Shown here in pieces: positions 12,085 through 23,700 of a stretch of 64,000 nucleotides of DNA. The position numbers and the translations under genes were made by a program. Source of the stretch: Lepus europaeus (lineage: Eukaryota; Chordata; Mammalia; Lagomorpha; Leporidae); assembly GCF_033115175.1 (NCBI RefSeq), contig NC_084831.1, forward strand, positions 15,663,138-15,727,137. The letters are read 5' to 3'. Position 1 is the first letter of the stretch. Each line of letters opens with the position of its first letter. The notes beneath the pieces are model-generated. The model was not told the origin of the DNA, did not search any database, and saw only the letters and a list, made by a program, of their open reading frames with translations.

Positions 12085-12397
12085 GGGGGCCAGTGCCGTG
12101 GTGTAGCAGGTAAAGCCGCCGCCTGCAGTGCCAGAATCCCATATGGGCACCGGTTCGTGTCCCGGCTGCTCCACTTTCGAGTGGAAGATGGCACAAATCC
12201 TTGGGCCCCTGCACCCACGTGGGAGACCTGGAAGAAGCTCCTGGCTCCTGGCTTCAGACTGGCGCAGCTCCAGCTGTTGCAGCCATCTGGGGAGTGAACC
12301 AGCGGATGGACGCCCTCTCTCTCTCTCTCTCTCTCCCCCCCTCCCCTACCCCTGTGTAACTCTGACATTCAAATAAATAAATAAGTCTTAAAAAAAT
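12085..12397 (+). mobile_element. CSINE, left-arm-specific insertion
   Basis: CSINE head (CAGTGCCGTGGTGTAGCAGG), core, (CT)n and AATAAATAAATAAG tail, flanked by AAATATTGAGAGC and AAATATATATTGGGAG. The right arm shows the empty site (AATACTGGGAGCC read on its minus strand near 49225), so it inserted after the inverted duplication. Confidence 0.9.
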
Positions 12398-12616
12398 ATA
12401 TATTGGGAGCCGTCAGCAGGCAGCAGGGGAGGCCGGGCAGGAGGAGGCCTGCGGAGTTGGGCACCGCGGCTGGCAGATGCGGCTCTGTCTCTACTTCACC
12501 TGCAGGCCACTCCCCAGCCCGTCCCCAGGGGCTGCCTGGCCTCCTCTTCTCAACTCCCCTCCCCGCATCGGTCTGCTGCCCATCTTTCTCCCTACCTCCC
12601 CTCTTTTTTCCTTCAT

Positions 12617-12925
12617 CTTTCAAAAAAATGTAAAATTTATTTTCACTTACCTGAAGGCAGAGAGAGCTTCCCTCTGCTGGCTCACTCACCAAACACCCAC
12701 GACAGCCAGGGCAGGGCCAGGCTGCAGCCAGGAGCCCAGAATTTCATCCCACGTGGTGACAGGGACCCAAAGACAGGGGCCGTCACCTGCATCTCCCAGA
12801 CACACGGCCGCAGGAAGTGGGTCTGGAGCAGAGGAGGCAGGACGTGAACCAGGAACTCTGCTACTGGACGCTGGTGCCCTGGGTGGCATCGTAACTGATG
12901 TGCCAATGCCTGCCCTCCGTCTTTC
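12617..12925 (-). mobile_element. Older diverged CSINE-like element
   Basis: Reverse-complement SINE layout: A/T-rich tail, CTGCTGGCTCACTCACCAAA, CAGCCAGGGC, ending near the GGCATCGTAACTGATGTGCC head. The same element is present in the right arm at about 48690-48990, so it predates the duplication. Confidence 0.7.
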
Positions 12926-14345
12926 TGTTGGGCTCTCCACTCTTTCTTTGTTCCCCAGTTCCTCATCCATCCATCCATAAATCCATCCATTCATTTACTC
13001 ATCAACCGATCATTCCTGAATGATGAGGCCAACCCAAGAGGGATTGTAATGGGACAGTAGATCTGAAGGTCCTTCTGCCTTGAGCCCAAAAAGATAGCCA
13101 GGGCCCCACTGGGACTACACGAGGCCATGTGGATAACGGCAGATGACACTTTGTTTGGAGTTGGGGAGGAGTGAACCCCTCGGTGACTGTGGGTTACCCC
13201 TGTCAGGCCAAGCAACACCAAAGCCAGCCCTGGGTTTTTCTGGGGCAGGAGTTCCCCACGAGCCCCCTTGATCACATGGTCTTTGGGACCCTGTCTGACC
13301 CAGATGCTCCACGGTGGGCTCAGCCATTGTCTGACCTGTCTCCCCTGAGCCCCATCCTGGGCCCTGCCCTCCTGGGGGTGTGGTCTGTGGGTGCAAAGCT
13401 GAGCAAATACACACGGCCAGGCCCAGAGGGAATGGGCAGGGGGAGCAGGGCTGTGTTATCACCGTGTGAAGGTTCTCACAGCCGCTCCACCTGTGACCAC
13501 AGCCGTCCAGACAGACCTGTGTCTGGAGCAGCAGATGTTGCCGTCTGCCCCATGCCTGATCTTCCACCACTGGGGGCCCCTAGTGGCCCTAAGCATTGCC
13601 CTCCTGCCTACACTTGCGACACAGAGGAGCCCAGGGAAGGCTGTGCAGGGCCAGGGACACCGGCGGGAAGGAGCCTGGCACTCAGAGCAGGGTGGGGAGG
13701 ACGGGGGTCTCCCAGGGAGGTGTCGGCGGCTGCCTGCCTCGTTCACAACCAGGCCCCGAGCTCCTCCAGCCCGGGCCGGGTGCTGTCCCCAGCAGCAGCC
13801 AGGGAGGGGCCGAGTCTGATCTACGAATCCATCGGGATCACGCTCACTGCACTCGGGCCAGGCACCCACTTCCCACGGCAAGGGACGGCCTCACGTGTTG
13901 TTCTGGCTGCAGATCCACTCTGACCCACCTGGTCCTGCACGTCCACCTCCACCATCCCAGGCCACGCCCCTCCCTCCCCCATCCCACATACACCCAGGCT
14001 CTGCCCAGGTGGCCAAACTCAGCTGCTCCTCACACTATCACCCCTCCCATCCTCCCTGCAGTGCCCAGGAAGAGAGTTTTGGAAAATGTAAATGAGACCC
14101 CAGCTCCTTCTCGGCTTACTTTCCCCACCATCATCTCCCGGGCTGAAGCCCAGGGCTGTCTCCTTGTGCTTAGAGCGCACACCGTGGCCTTGGTGCAGTG
14201 GGTCAGTTGCTTTGGCTGCTCGCATCTCACACTGGAGAACCGGTGTGCAGGGACGGCAGGTTCCCCCAGGCGTTCCACTGCGGTGACGGAATCCCTTGTT
14301 AATTAGCCCTCTGGCTAAACCAGTCAGGGCATAGTCACCAGTTCC
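12926..14345. other. No gene seen; conserved between arms
   Basis: GC-rich. The longest open frame (13171-13923, +) is not preserved as a frame in the right-arm copy, so it is not treated as coding. A short (ATCC)n tract lies at about 12965-13005, with a counterpart at 48590-48670. Confidence 0.45.
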
Positions 14346-14603
14346 TTCACCAGAGCTGTGGTGTAGTGGGCTAGGTCTCCACCTGCAGTGCCGGCATCCC
14401 ATAAGCTGTCGGCTTGGGCGTCCTCTGCTGCTGTTCTAATTCAGCTCTCTGCTTATGGCTTGGGGGGAGGGGGCAATGGAGGATGGCTCAAGTATTTGAG
14501 CCCCTGCACCCCATGGGAGACTCCAAAGAAGACCTTGGCTCCTGGCTTTGGATCAGCTCAGCTCTGGCCATTGTAATCAACTGGGGAGTAAACCAGCGGA
14601 TGG

Positions 14604-14654
<51 letters not shown>

Positions 14655-14745
14655 CCCCCTTCTTCCTCTCCCTCTCCCTCTCTCACTCTCCCTCTCTCCC
14701 GCTCCATCTGCAACTCTACCTCTCAAATAAATAAATAAAATCTAA
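14346..14745 (+). mobile_element. CSINE with long (CT)n, left-arm-specific
   Basis: Head AGCTGTGGTGTAGTGGGCTA, core AAGTATTTGAGCCCCTGCACC, a (CT)n run of about 90 bp (14609-14700) and AAATAAATAAATAAAATC tail. The right arm near 45740-45830 reads straight through without it, so it is a post-duplication insertion. Confidence 0.9.
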
Positions 14746-15189
14746 AAAAGAAAAAAGCACCTGCTACATTACGCTTCTTTGCTGGAATCTCCCCCAGGAC
14801 TTGATTTCATTGGGGAACTGGTGCTGAGGTCTCCTGCCATGAGCGTGGCCCCTGCAGGTGAAAACACAGCTCCTGCCATCACTCCCCCAGCCACACTGCC
14901 ATCTCCGACCTTCATGGGGTTTGCCAAACCCGGAGCAATGAGGCAACAGAGTCTCCCTGCAGGAGGCCCAGCTGTCTGCGCTCCATCAGGACGGTGTGTG
15001 CGGGGCCAGGGGGAGAATTCACGGGGGCTGTGCCTGCCATTCTGACGGCGACCACTGGGCGACCGTGGCCCAGCAGCCCCAGGGCTGGCCGCCGCAGGGC
15101 CTCCCTCTCTGTCTCCCTTCACACCGCGCTGCCCACCTGTCTGTGGTCCAGAAAATACATCTCCACGTTGCGTTGTTTGAATTCTTTCA

Positions 15190-15442
15190 ACAGGAAGTTG
15201 TGTGAGTGGGGGTGTTTATCCCAGCAGACACAACATTGAGTTCCTGGTTTGAATCTCAGTTCTGGATCCTCACTAGCCCCTGGCCAGGCAGGAGACCCCA
15301 CAGGCAGGAGCAATGGATCAAATGATTGGGTTCCTGCCACCCATGTGGGAGAGCTGGCTTGCATCCCTGGATGCTGGCTCCAGCCCCAGCCCAGCCTTGG
15401 TCATGTGGGCGTATGGGGAATGAACTAGTGAATGAGAGATAG

Positions 15443-15501
<59 letters not shown>

Positions 15502-15525
15502 CGTGCCTTTCAATTTAAAAAAGTG
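15190..15525 (+). mobile_element. Older SINE shared by both arms
   Basis: TGAGTTCCTGGTTTGAATCT B-box region, AAATGATTGGGTTCCTGCC core, long (CT)n (15448-15500) and CTTTCAATTTAAAAAA tail. Reverse-complement counterpart at about 45025-45300, where the (CT)n is much shorter. Confidence 0.75.
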
Positions 15526-15566
15526 TGTGGGTGAAGATTTAGTGACACAGTTAAGATGCTCTTGAG

Positions 15567-15815
15567 GGGCTGGCACTATGGCACAGCAGGTAAAGCTATA
15601 GGCTGTGGTGCCAGCATCCCACATGGGCTCTGATTTGAGTTATGGCTGCCCCACTTCTGAACCTGAGCCTGCTAATGCTCCTGGGAAGGCAGAGGAGAGG
15701 TCCCCGGGCCCCTGTCACCCACATGAGACCCGGAAGCAGCTCCTGGATCCTGGCTTCCGACCTGCCTAGCCCTGGTCATTTGCAGCCATTCGGGGAGTGA
15801 GACAGCAGGTGGACG
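15567..15815 (+). mobile_element. CSINE, 3'-shortened
   Basis: GGGGCTGGCACTATGGCACA head through GGGGAGTGAGACAGCAGGTG, lacking the usual (CT)n/A-rich tail. It lies in a block (about 15560-16640) with no clear counterpart in the right arm. Confidence 0.8.
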
Positions 15816-16011
15816 TCAGCTGTGAGTCCAGCAGCAGGAGTCACCTCTGTGTTGACCTCAGCTCCCTACCCCTCCACGTGGCCTACGAAGCTCCACCCCT
15901 CTTTTTTTATGACAAGCTCCACCCTCTAGAACCTGCACCTGCTGTCGCTTCCTCTTGCAGTGTGTTTCAGTCAGGATTTCCCTTGGCTGGATTATTTTTA
16001 AAATTATTTTC

Positions 16012-16315
16012 TGGCCAGTTTGTGGCATAGCAGGTTATGGGACCAACTGAAATTCTAGCATCCAATATCCAAGTGCCGTTATCAGTCTGGGCTGTTCCAC
16101 ATCCAATCCAGCAGCCTGTTTATTTTCTTGGGATTACCATGGATGATATCCCAAGTGCTGGGGTCCCTGCCCAGGAGACCTAGATGGACTCTTGGCTCCT
16201 GCCTTTGTCATGGGCCAGTCCCAGACAATGAAGCCATTTTAGGGGTGACCCAGCACGTGGAAGAATTCTCTCTCTGTCTCTGCCTTTCAAATAAACAAAA
16301 TAAATGTTTCTTAAA
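16012..16315 (+). mobile_element. Diverged CSINE
   Basis: GGCCAGTTTGTGGCATAGCA head, ATCCCAAGTGCTGGGGTCCC core and CCTTTCAAATAAACAAAATAA tail region. Confidence 0.75.
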
Positions 16316-16319
16316 AGAT

Positions 16320-16622
16320 CAATTAATTTATTTGAAAGGTAGAGTGGGAAAGAGAGAGAGAGAGATCTTCCATCTTCTGGTTCACTCCCCAAATGGCTGC
16401 AACAGCCATGATTAGACTAGGTTGAAGTCAGGAGCCAGGAACTCCTTCCAGGTCTCCCACATGTGTGCAAGGCCCCAACTCTTGGGCTATCCTCAGCTGC
16501 CTTCCCAGACGTATTCACAGAACTGGATTGGAAGCAGAGAAGCTGGGCCTTAAGCCACGACTCATATGGGATGCCAGCCTTGCAGGCCGTAACTTAAACT
16601 CTGTGGCACAGCACTGGCCCAA
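16320..16622 (-). mobile_element. Diverged CSINE
   Basis: Reverse orientation: ATTTATTTGAAAGGTAGAG tail, TTCACTCCCCAAATGGCTGC, and ending TGTGGCACAGCACTGGCCC. It abuts the opposite-strand SINE before it, giving a local inverted SINE pair. Confidence 0.8.
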
Positions 16623-16634
16623 ATCAAACTTTAA

Positions 16635-16905
16635 AAAATTTTATTTTCATTTTATTTGAAAAGCAAATAGAGAAGGAGCTGTTGCACTGACTGGTTCATT
16701 CCGCAAATGCCGGCTACAGCTGGGACAGAGCCAGACCAAAAGCCCGAGCCAGGAACTCAGTAGGAGTCTGTGGGTAGCAGGGACCCAAGCCCTCCAGCCA
16801 TGGTCTGCTGGCTGCTAAGGTGTGCGTTAGCAGGAAGCTGGATCAGGAGCAGAGTTGGGCCCACACCCAGGCACTCCCGTTTGGAGCGGGCTTGTTGCAA
16901 GTGGC
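16635..16905 (-). mobile_element. Old SINE fragment
   Basis: TTTATTTGAAAAGCAAATAG tail followed by a degraded core up to about 16905. The core part has a reverse counterpart at 44400-44610 in the right arm. Confidence 0.55.
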
Positions 16906-17179
16906 ACCTTTACTATGCCAAACACTGCCCTCCCATAGGGGGCTCTACCTCTCCTGTAGGACTCAACCAAATCCTGAACCCCCAGGCCTAGGGCACACTC
17001 CCTCGCCTCCCTCTGAATGACCACCCACTCCCACCAGCTCCCATGCTTCCTCTGCTCCACGGCCCCACCCTCATGGGTGCCCACAGCCTTTGCTGATCTC
17101 GGTTGATCTGAGGTTGTCTCCCCCCCGGCACCCGGCCTGCAGAAGGAGGAGGCCGGCGCTGTGTCAGCCGCAGCCCCGG

Positions 17180-17320
17180 AGCAGGGCCTGCTCTGCGTAC
17201 GGCAGGTGCTCAACCAGAGCTCGTCCTTGAGGTGGACACGAATACCAACCCCGGGTTAGAGCTGGAAAACTGAGCCGCAGAGGAGAGAAGCCGGGTGCCA
17301 AGGTCTCAGAGCTGGGAGGT
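17180..17320 (+). repeat. MIR-like remnant
   Basis: CAGGTGCTCAACCAGAGCTC followed by AAACTGAGCCGCAGAGGAGA and CCAAGGTCTCAGAGCTGG matches MIR order. The right-arm copy is at about 44020-44145. Confidence 0.6.
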
Positions 17321-17560
17321 GGCACGGGCAGGCTGGGAATCCAGGCTGAGGGGTTCCAGCTTCCGTGTTCCTTCCCGAAAGAGGTGGCTCGTGCTGACGC
17401 CAACTTTGCAATCTGGTGCCCTGTTATCAATCTGCCACCTGGTGTCACCTGTGGAGCCACTTCATTCAGGGGACCCTGGGTCTTTCTGTTGACTCTCAAC
17501 TCCTCCATCTGTAGGGGGTGGGGGGCTGTGACCTTGGACATGGGAGAGACCTGGTGTTCC

Positions 17561-17645
17561 ACCACCTGTTCTGGGAAGGGGGCCCAGTCCAGCCCCCCTA
17601 CCTGCTTGTCCTATATTAGAGCCCAGGCTCTCTCTGGTTCCCATA
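17561..17645 (+). promoter_or_regulatory. Candidate acinar promoter of elastase gene 1: E-box + TGGGAA + TATA-like box
   Basis: A TATA-like TATATTA lies at 17612-17618, 43 bp before the ATG at 17661, which predicts a very short 5' UTR. Upstream, CACCTG (17563-17568) is followed 3 bp later by TGGGAA (17572-17577). An E-box beside an RBPJ-type TGGGAA site is the composition of the PTF1 element found in acinar digestive-enzyme promoters. The paired use here is an inference. Confidence 0.5.
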
Positions 17646-17660
17646 ATCTCCAAACTCGCG

Positions 17661-17700
17661 ATGCTCCGGCTGCTGAGCGCCCTCCTGCTTGTGGCCCTTG
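17661..17700 (+). CDS. CELA3: Elastase gene 1, exon 1 (signal peptide)
   Basis: Encodes [13 protein letters not shown] plus the first base of codon 14, followed by donor GTAAGA. The start is chosen because it begins a standard hydrophobic signal and matches the inverted copy exactly. Confidence 0.88.
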
Positions 17701-20700
17701 GTAAGAACCCAGCCCGCGTCTGTGCCCTGTGCTGCCTGGGCCAGGAGCCCTGAGATCTGCTCCCCACCCTGGGTCCCGTGGTCCCCAGCCCCTGTCTCCA
17801 CAGGAGGGGTCTCAGCTCGTACCTGGCGCACCACAGTGGGGGCTTTAGCTTGGTGCTGGGGAGGAGGGGGAGGGGAAGCAGGGGATGGAGCAGCTCAGGA
17901 GGACTGGGAGCAGCACCCAGGGCTGGGGAGGGCGACCTTGGTGGGGGCAGTGAACACAGCCGGGTGGTGAAGAGCCTGGCTCTGTGCTTAGGCTGCGTGG
18001 GATGGAATTCCCACTCTGCTGAACGCTCCAGTTCTCCATCACTCTCCCCCCGCCCAGCTCCATGGCCTGTGGCCCAGCCTTTCCTGGTCTCTCTGCTGCA
18101 TGACATTGGCGCTCAGGGCCACCTCCTCTGAGCAGCCTCCCCTGACTGGCAGTCCTGGTCCAGACGTTTACTGAGTGTTTACTGCGTGCCAGCCAGCATG
18201 CTAAGACTTTGTCTTCTATGATCTCATGCAATTTTCATTCCAGCTCCATGCGGTCAGTGCTATTGTCCCCATAATACAGATGTGCAAACTGACCTCCAGA
18301 GAAGTAAGGTAGCTCATCCCAGAACGAGGGGCCATGCTGGGTTTGAACCCAGGAAGCCTTATTTCAAAACCTACACTGTTTTTAAAAATTTACATATGTA
18401 TTTTATTTCAGAGGTGGAGAGAGCCAGACGGACAGATTGACAGATCTCTCCCATCTTCTGGTTCACTCTGCAAATGCCTGACTCTGGCCAGCAGCCAGTG
18501 GGTGGCAGGGCCCGAGTCCTTGGGCTGCCACTGCTGCCTGCTGGGGTGCACATGAGCAGGGAGCTGGAATTGGAAACAGCCCAGGCACTGCGATACGGGA
18601 CATGGGTGTTTCGTGAGGCTCATAACCACAGCACCAAATGCCCTCGCCAAAGCCTGCACTCTGGGTGACAGCAGCCATGACCTTGACAAGGCTCATTGTC
18701 ACCAGGCACTGCTAGTGACAGCCTCCTGAGTGCTCCCACTGGCGGAGGCTGCCCGGTTTCTCCATCCCGGGACCCCTGCCACGGCGCCAGTGCTCTCTGC
18801 TCGCGGGCGCCCTCTGAAGGCGCAGAGGGGGAGCAGCTTTGCGGCACAGCGCTTTCCTACTGGGGACCCTGGGTGGCTGATGTCCCTCCTCTCTCTCCCC
18901 TCCAGCCTCGGGCTCTGGTCGCCTTTCCCCCCCCTCCAGCCGCGTGGTCAACGGTGAGGACGCGGTCCCCTACAGCTGGCCCTGGCAGGTAAGAGTGGCG
19001 CCAGCGGCTCTGATTCCCACGCCTGGCGCTGGACGCCGGGTTCTGACCACGAGGCCTCCGGTCCTGACCCCGCGGCCCCCTTCCTGTCCCCACTGCAGCT
19101 GCCCAGGGCCGGGAGCCCTGGAACTGCCTGCTTCCCACGGAGGTTTTTTCCTAAGACCCTCACTGGGCTGCTTGCAAATTAAAAGCAGGATCTGGGGCCA
19201 AGGGAAGGCTGCACTGAGCTGCAGTGAGAGAGGAAGCCAGGCCCTGCGTCAGGGAGGCAGAGTCTGCGGCACTGATTTCCAGAGCCTTGGATCACAGGAC
19301 AGGGGCCTAAGGTCGGGAGCAGCAGGGATGGAGAGTCTCACCAGGGCCCAGGAGGCGGCACCGAGGGCGAGGGCGAGGGCGGGGTCGGGGCTAGGGTGAG
19401 GCTAGCTGTGCTGGGCAGATAGAAATACAGAACCTTTCTTATTTTAAATTTTTTATTTATATGAAAATATTAGGTAAACAGAGAGAGGAAGAGACACAGA
19501 GATCATCCTTCCTCTGGTTCACTCCCCAAATGGCCACAATGGCCAGGGCAAGGCCAGCAGGTGCCAGGAGTCAGGAGTTTCTCCCGGATCTCCTATGTGG
19601 GTACAGGAGCCCAAGCTCTTGGGATCAGAAGTGGAGCAGCCGGGACAGAAGCCAGCGCCCATATGGGATGCTGGTGTGGCAGGGCAGCTGAACTTACTAC
19701 GCCACAATGTTGGCTGAGATAGAGAATGTATCCACAGCCCAGGACGTTCCGTGGGGCAGGGTCAGCGGCGTGTTCTGTGAGGGCAGGAGTTTCTTCTGGA
19801 TCTCCCATGTGGGTGCAGAGGCCCAAGCACTTGTGATCAGATGTGGAGCAGCTGGGAAAGGAACTAGCACCTGTATGGGATGCTGGTGTTGCAGGCAGCA
19901 AGCAAGACCGAGAACATTTCCATAGCCCAGAACGTTCCGTGGGCAGGGTCAGCGGCGTGTTCTGTGAGGGGCAGAGAGCGGGTGCCGCAGCCGTGTCGGC
20001 CACGTGGTTTCTCCAGCAGGGACTCAGCCCCGCCATCGCAGCAGGAGAGCAGCCAGAGACCTGCACAGCTCCCTGGCTGTGGGCCTGGCCCTCTCAGCGG
20101 GTTTCCTTCTGGGTCTGCAGGCCATGGTGATGTTTGAGCAGGACGGGGCCCTCTACTTCATCTGTGGCGGGACCCTCATCGACCCTGACTGGGTTATGAC
20201 TGCCGGCCACTGCTTCCCGTGAGTTCCCCTGCTGTCCCCTGCCCTGCCCTGGTCCCTGTGGGAGACCCAGGCAGCCTGGGCCACTTGCTGGCTATGGGAA
20301 GTGGGCGTCCGGCCCAGACTGACCTCCCTTCCCCTGACAGCTACACGGGGACCTACTGGGTGCTGCTGGGCGAGCACGACATAACTGTCTCCGAGGGACC
20401 TGAGCAGTTCATCCTCGCGGAGAAGATCATTGTGCACCCAGACTATGATGACAACGACGCGTCCAAGGGGTGAGTGAGCTCCCAGCTGGGGCCCGGGCTC
20501 CTGTGCTCATCCCTCCGTGACCCCCAGCTGCGCCTAGGGGACTCCCAGGCACAGCGAGGGAGGGTGGGCAGCCCGGGCCCAGCCCCCACACACTAGCAGA
20601 GCCTTAAACCCTCAGCACCAACCTCCCTCCCTGCAGAGGGGACAGCAGGCCCAGGGAGAGGCAGGAAGCCCCCCATGGCTGCTGGGCTCCGTGGCTCTGC

Positions 20701-23700
20701 AGCCCAGGACCCCTCGGACACCTGCCCCAAGTCCAAGGTTTCCTGTGGTCAGCACAGGTCCATCCGGCACAGCTGGGGATGAAGGAGGAGCAATGGGGGG
20801 AGAGACAGGCCCCGGCAGTCACTCCCTGAGTGGCCTGGGCGTCACTGCCGTACCTGGGCCTCAGTTTCCCCTTGGTCAGAGGGTGACCTGCAGCAGGGCT
20901 TCCTGGTGGTGGTGACGAGTGGGGAGGCCCCCCCACTCAGCCTCACCTGTGTGCTCACCTGTGTGTCGGGGTGCTCAGCCTTTTCTGTGAGAGGAGCACG
21001 GGAGGGGGCGGAACCCTGGGGAACAGTGCAGGAGGGAGGGGCCGCCGTGATGGAGACCCCCGCCCGTGGGGCTCCTGGGGCCTAGGGAGACCAGGGAGAC
21101 CCGGGCGGAATGTCTCAAGTGACAGCAGCAGAGCTGTGGTGCCCAAGGTGCGGTCTGAGTAGCAGCAGCACCAGGATCCCCTGGGACCCTGGTAGAACAT
21201 CAGACCTCAGCCATCTGCCAGACCACAGCCTCAGAAAGCCTCGGGTGAGCTCCAGAATTCTGTGTGATTTTAAAATTTTTATACTAATTTTTTTTGTTTT
21301 TTGTTTGTTTTTGGACAGGCAGAGTGGATAGTGAGAGAGAGACAGAGAGAAAGGTCTTCCTTTTTGCCGTTGGTTCACCCTCCAATGGCCACTGCGGCCG
21401 GCGCATCTCGCTGATCCAAAACCAGGAGCCAGGTGCTTCTCCTGGTCTCCCATGCGGGTGCAGGGCCCAAAGACCTGGGCCATCCTCCACTGCCTTCCCG
21501 GGCCACAGCAGAGAGCTGGACTGGAAGAGGGGCAACCCAGACAGAATCCGGTGCCCCGACCGGGACTCGAACCTGGAGTGTTGGCACCGCTGGCTGAGGA
21601 TTACCCTATTGAGCTGCGGTGCCAGCCACTCATTTATTTTTATTTACTGGAAAGCAGGGAGGGGAAGAATAGGGTGAAAGAGAGAGAGAATCTTCCATCT
21701 ACTGGGTCCCCCCACCCCAAGTCCAGCAATACTAAGGCTGAGGCATGCAAAACAGGAGGCTGGAACTCTGTCAGAGTCTCTCAAGTGGGCTGAAATCCAA
21801 GCACCTGACCATCACCTGCTAACCCAGGATGCACGTGGGCAGGAGGCTGGAACGGAGCCGAGCCTGGACGGGAACCAGGCGCTGTGTGTGGGTGCAGCTG
21901 CTAAAGCCCTGTGCTGAGTGCCGCCCCACACTGTGCTCATAGCCCCCAGGCGTCCTGATGCACCTGCAGTGTGAGGGGCACAGGTGGACACAAGGACAAC
22001 TATGAAGGCCAAGGGCTGGCGGGGCCAATGGGCCAGGGCTTTCTGGAGTCTGCTCTGCCTTGAGAGTGGATTTTGGGGACAGAGGAGCCCAGGGGGCCCC
22101 AGAAGTGAACCCCTGGAGCAAAGGGCAAAGGTGGGACCTGGTGCAGTCAGAGCCCCAGGCTCTGCGTGACTCTTCCCTCCCACAGCAATGACATCGCCCT
22201 CCTCAAGCTGTCACACAGCGCCGAGGTGACAGAGGAAGTGCAGCCCGCCTGCCTGGCCCCCCGTGACTACATCCTGCCCCATGGGACGGAATGCTACATC
22301 ACTGGCTGGGGCACCACCTCCAGTACGTGCTGCCCGGGATGGGGCAGAGAGACAGGGCCTGGGGCCAAGGCCGGTGATACAGAGGTGCACAAAGGACCCA
22401 GGGTGGTGGAACTGGAGGGAGGGACGTCCCCACCTGGCCAGGAGGGCTGTGTGTCCGATGTCCCACCTCTGGTAGCCAGGCCTTGCCACCAAGCCCCCAC
22501 TCATTGCTCTCTGTCCCCACAGCTGGCGGGTCAGTCTCAAGTATTCTACAGCAGGGGCTGCTGCCCGTGGTGGACTACGCACACTGCTCCCAGCCGGACT
22601 GGTGGGGCTCCACTGTGAAGGAGATCCATGTGTGTGCTGGGGTGGACGATGTTGCTGGCTGCTTTGTGAGTCAGCCCGCACCTGTCCCAGCCCTGGGGCC
22701 CCTCTACCATCTCTGAGGTGGGGGAAGTCAGTGCCCTGCAGACAGCCCTGACCCTGGCCCCGGCCCCAGGCTCACCTGACCTGGGGTGGCCACCATCCCT
22801 CCTGGTGCTCAGGCAGCCCCGGCAGCACAGCAGGGGGCACTGGCACCAGGACCTCCCAAGTCACCCACGCTGTGTTCTGAAGGCACCCTGAGCCCCTGTG
22901 TTAGAGGCGCCTGTGAGCATCACGTCCACGAGTGACTGTGCACCGGCAGTGGGAGCCAGCGTCTCCCAGGGCTTCCTCTCTGCAGGTGTGGTGCTGAGGT
23001 CAGCTCTGTCCCAGCTCATCCCTGGCAGCTCCTGTGGGACAGACCCTGCTCCCGGCACAGAGGAGCCCTGAGACTCAGAGGTCAACACTGAGGGTGTGGT
23101 TTGCAGTCCCCAAGTTCAGGATCCATTCCTGACCCTCAGACGTGGCTCAGCCCCCACCTCCTCTCACTGCTGCAGGGTGACTCCGGGGGACCCCTCAACT
23201 GCCCCGCAGCAGATGGATCCTGGCATGTGCACGGTGTGGCCAGCTTCGTCTCCTCCCTCGGTTGCAACACTCCCAAGAAGCCCACGGTGTTCACCCGAGT
23301 GTCAGCCTTCATTGATTGGATTGAGGAGGTGAGGACTGGGCAGCCGGGAGGACTGCAGGATGGGGGCTGTCCTGAGAGGGCTGGGGCACAGGGGGAGGGG
23401 CAAATCCTGGGAGGGGCTGCAGGGGTCCCAGGAGGGCAGTGGGGGCGGGGCCTTGGGGACATTGCAGAGGGCAGGGGGATGAGCTCTGCCCTGTGTGGCC
23501 CCAGGAATTCACAGGCTCTGGGAGGAGTTTGCACCTCCTAACTCAGCAAGAGCTTCTCAGGTGTGTGCTCTGGTCTGGTCCTTACTTGTCACAGAGCACA
23601 GAGGGCCACGGCGCCCCCTGCTGGGGGAGACGGGAAATGAGCAATAATGGTGAAGGCTGGGAGAGCCAGGGGAAGCTGAGCCCCTTAGTGTCATCTGGGG

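Noticed and set aside
13560-13590. CTCF-like palindrome CCACTGGGGGCCCCTAGTGG
   Set aside because: It misses a fixed G in the core in both directions, so it is not reported as a motif.
13171-13923. 250-codon plus-strand open frame
   Set aside because: The mirrored right-arm sequence does not keep the frame, no domain is recognised, and GC-rich sequence gives long frames by chance.
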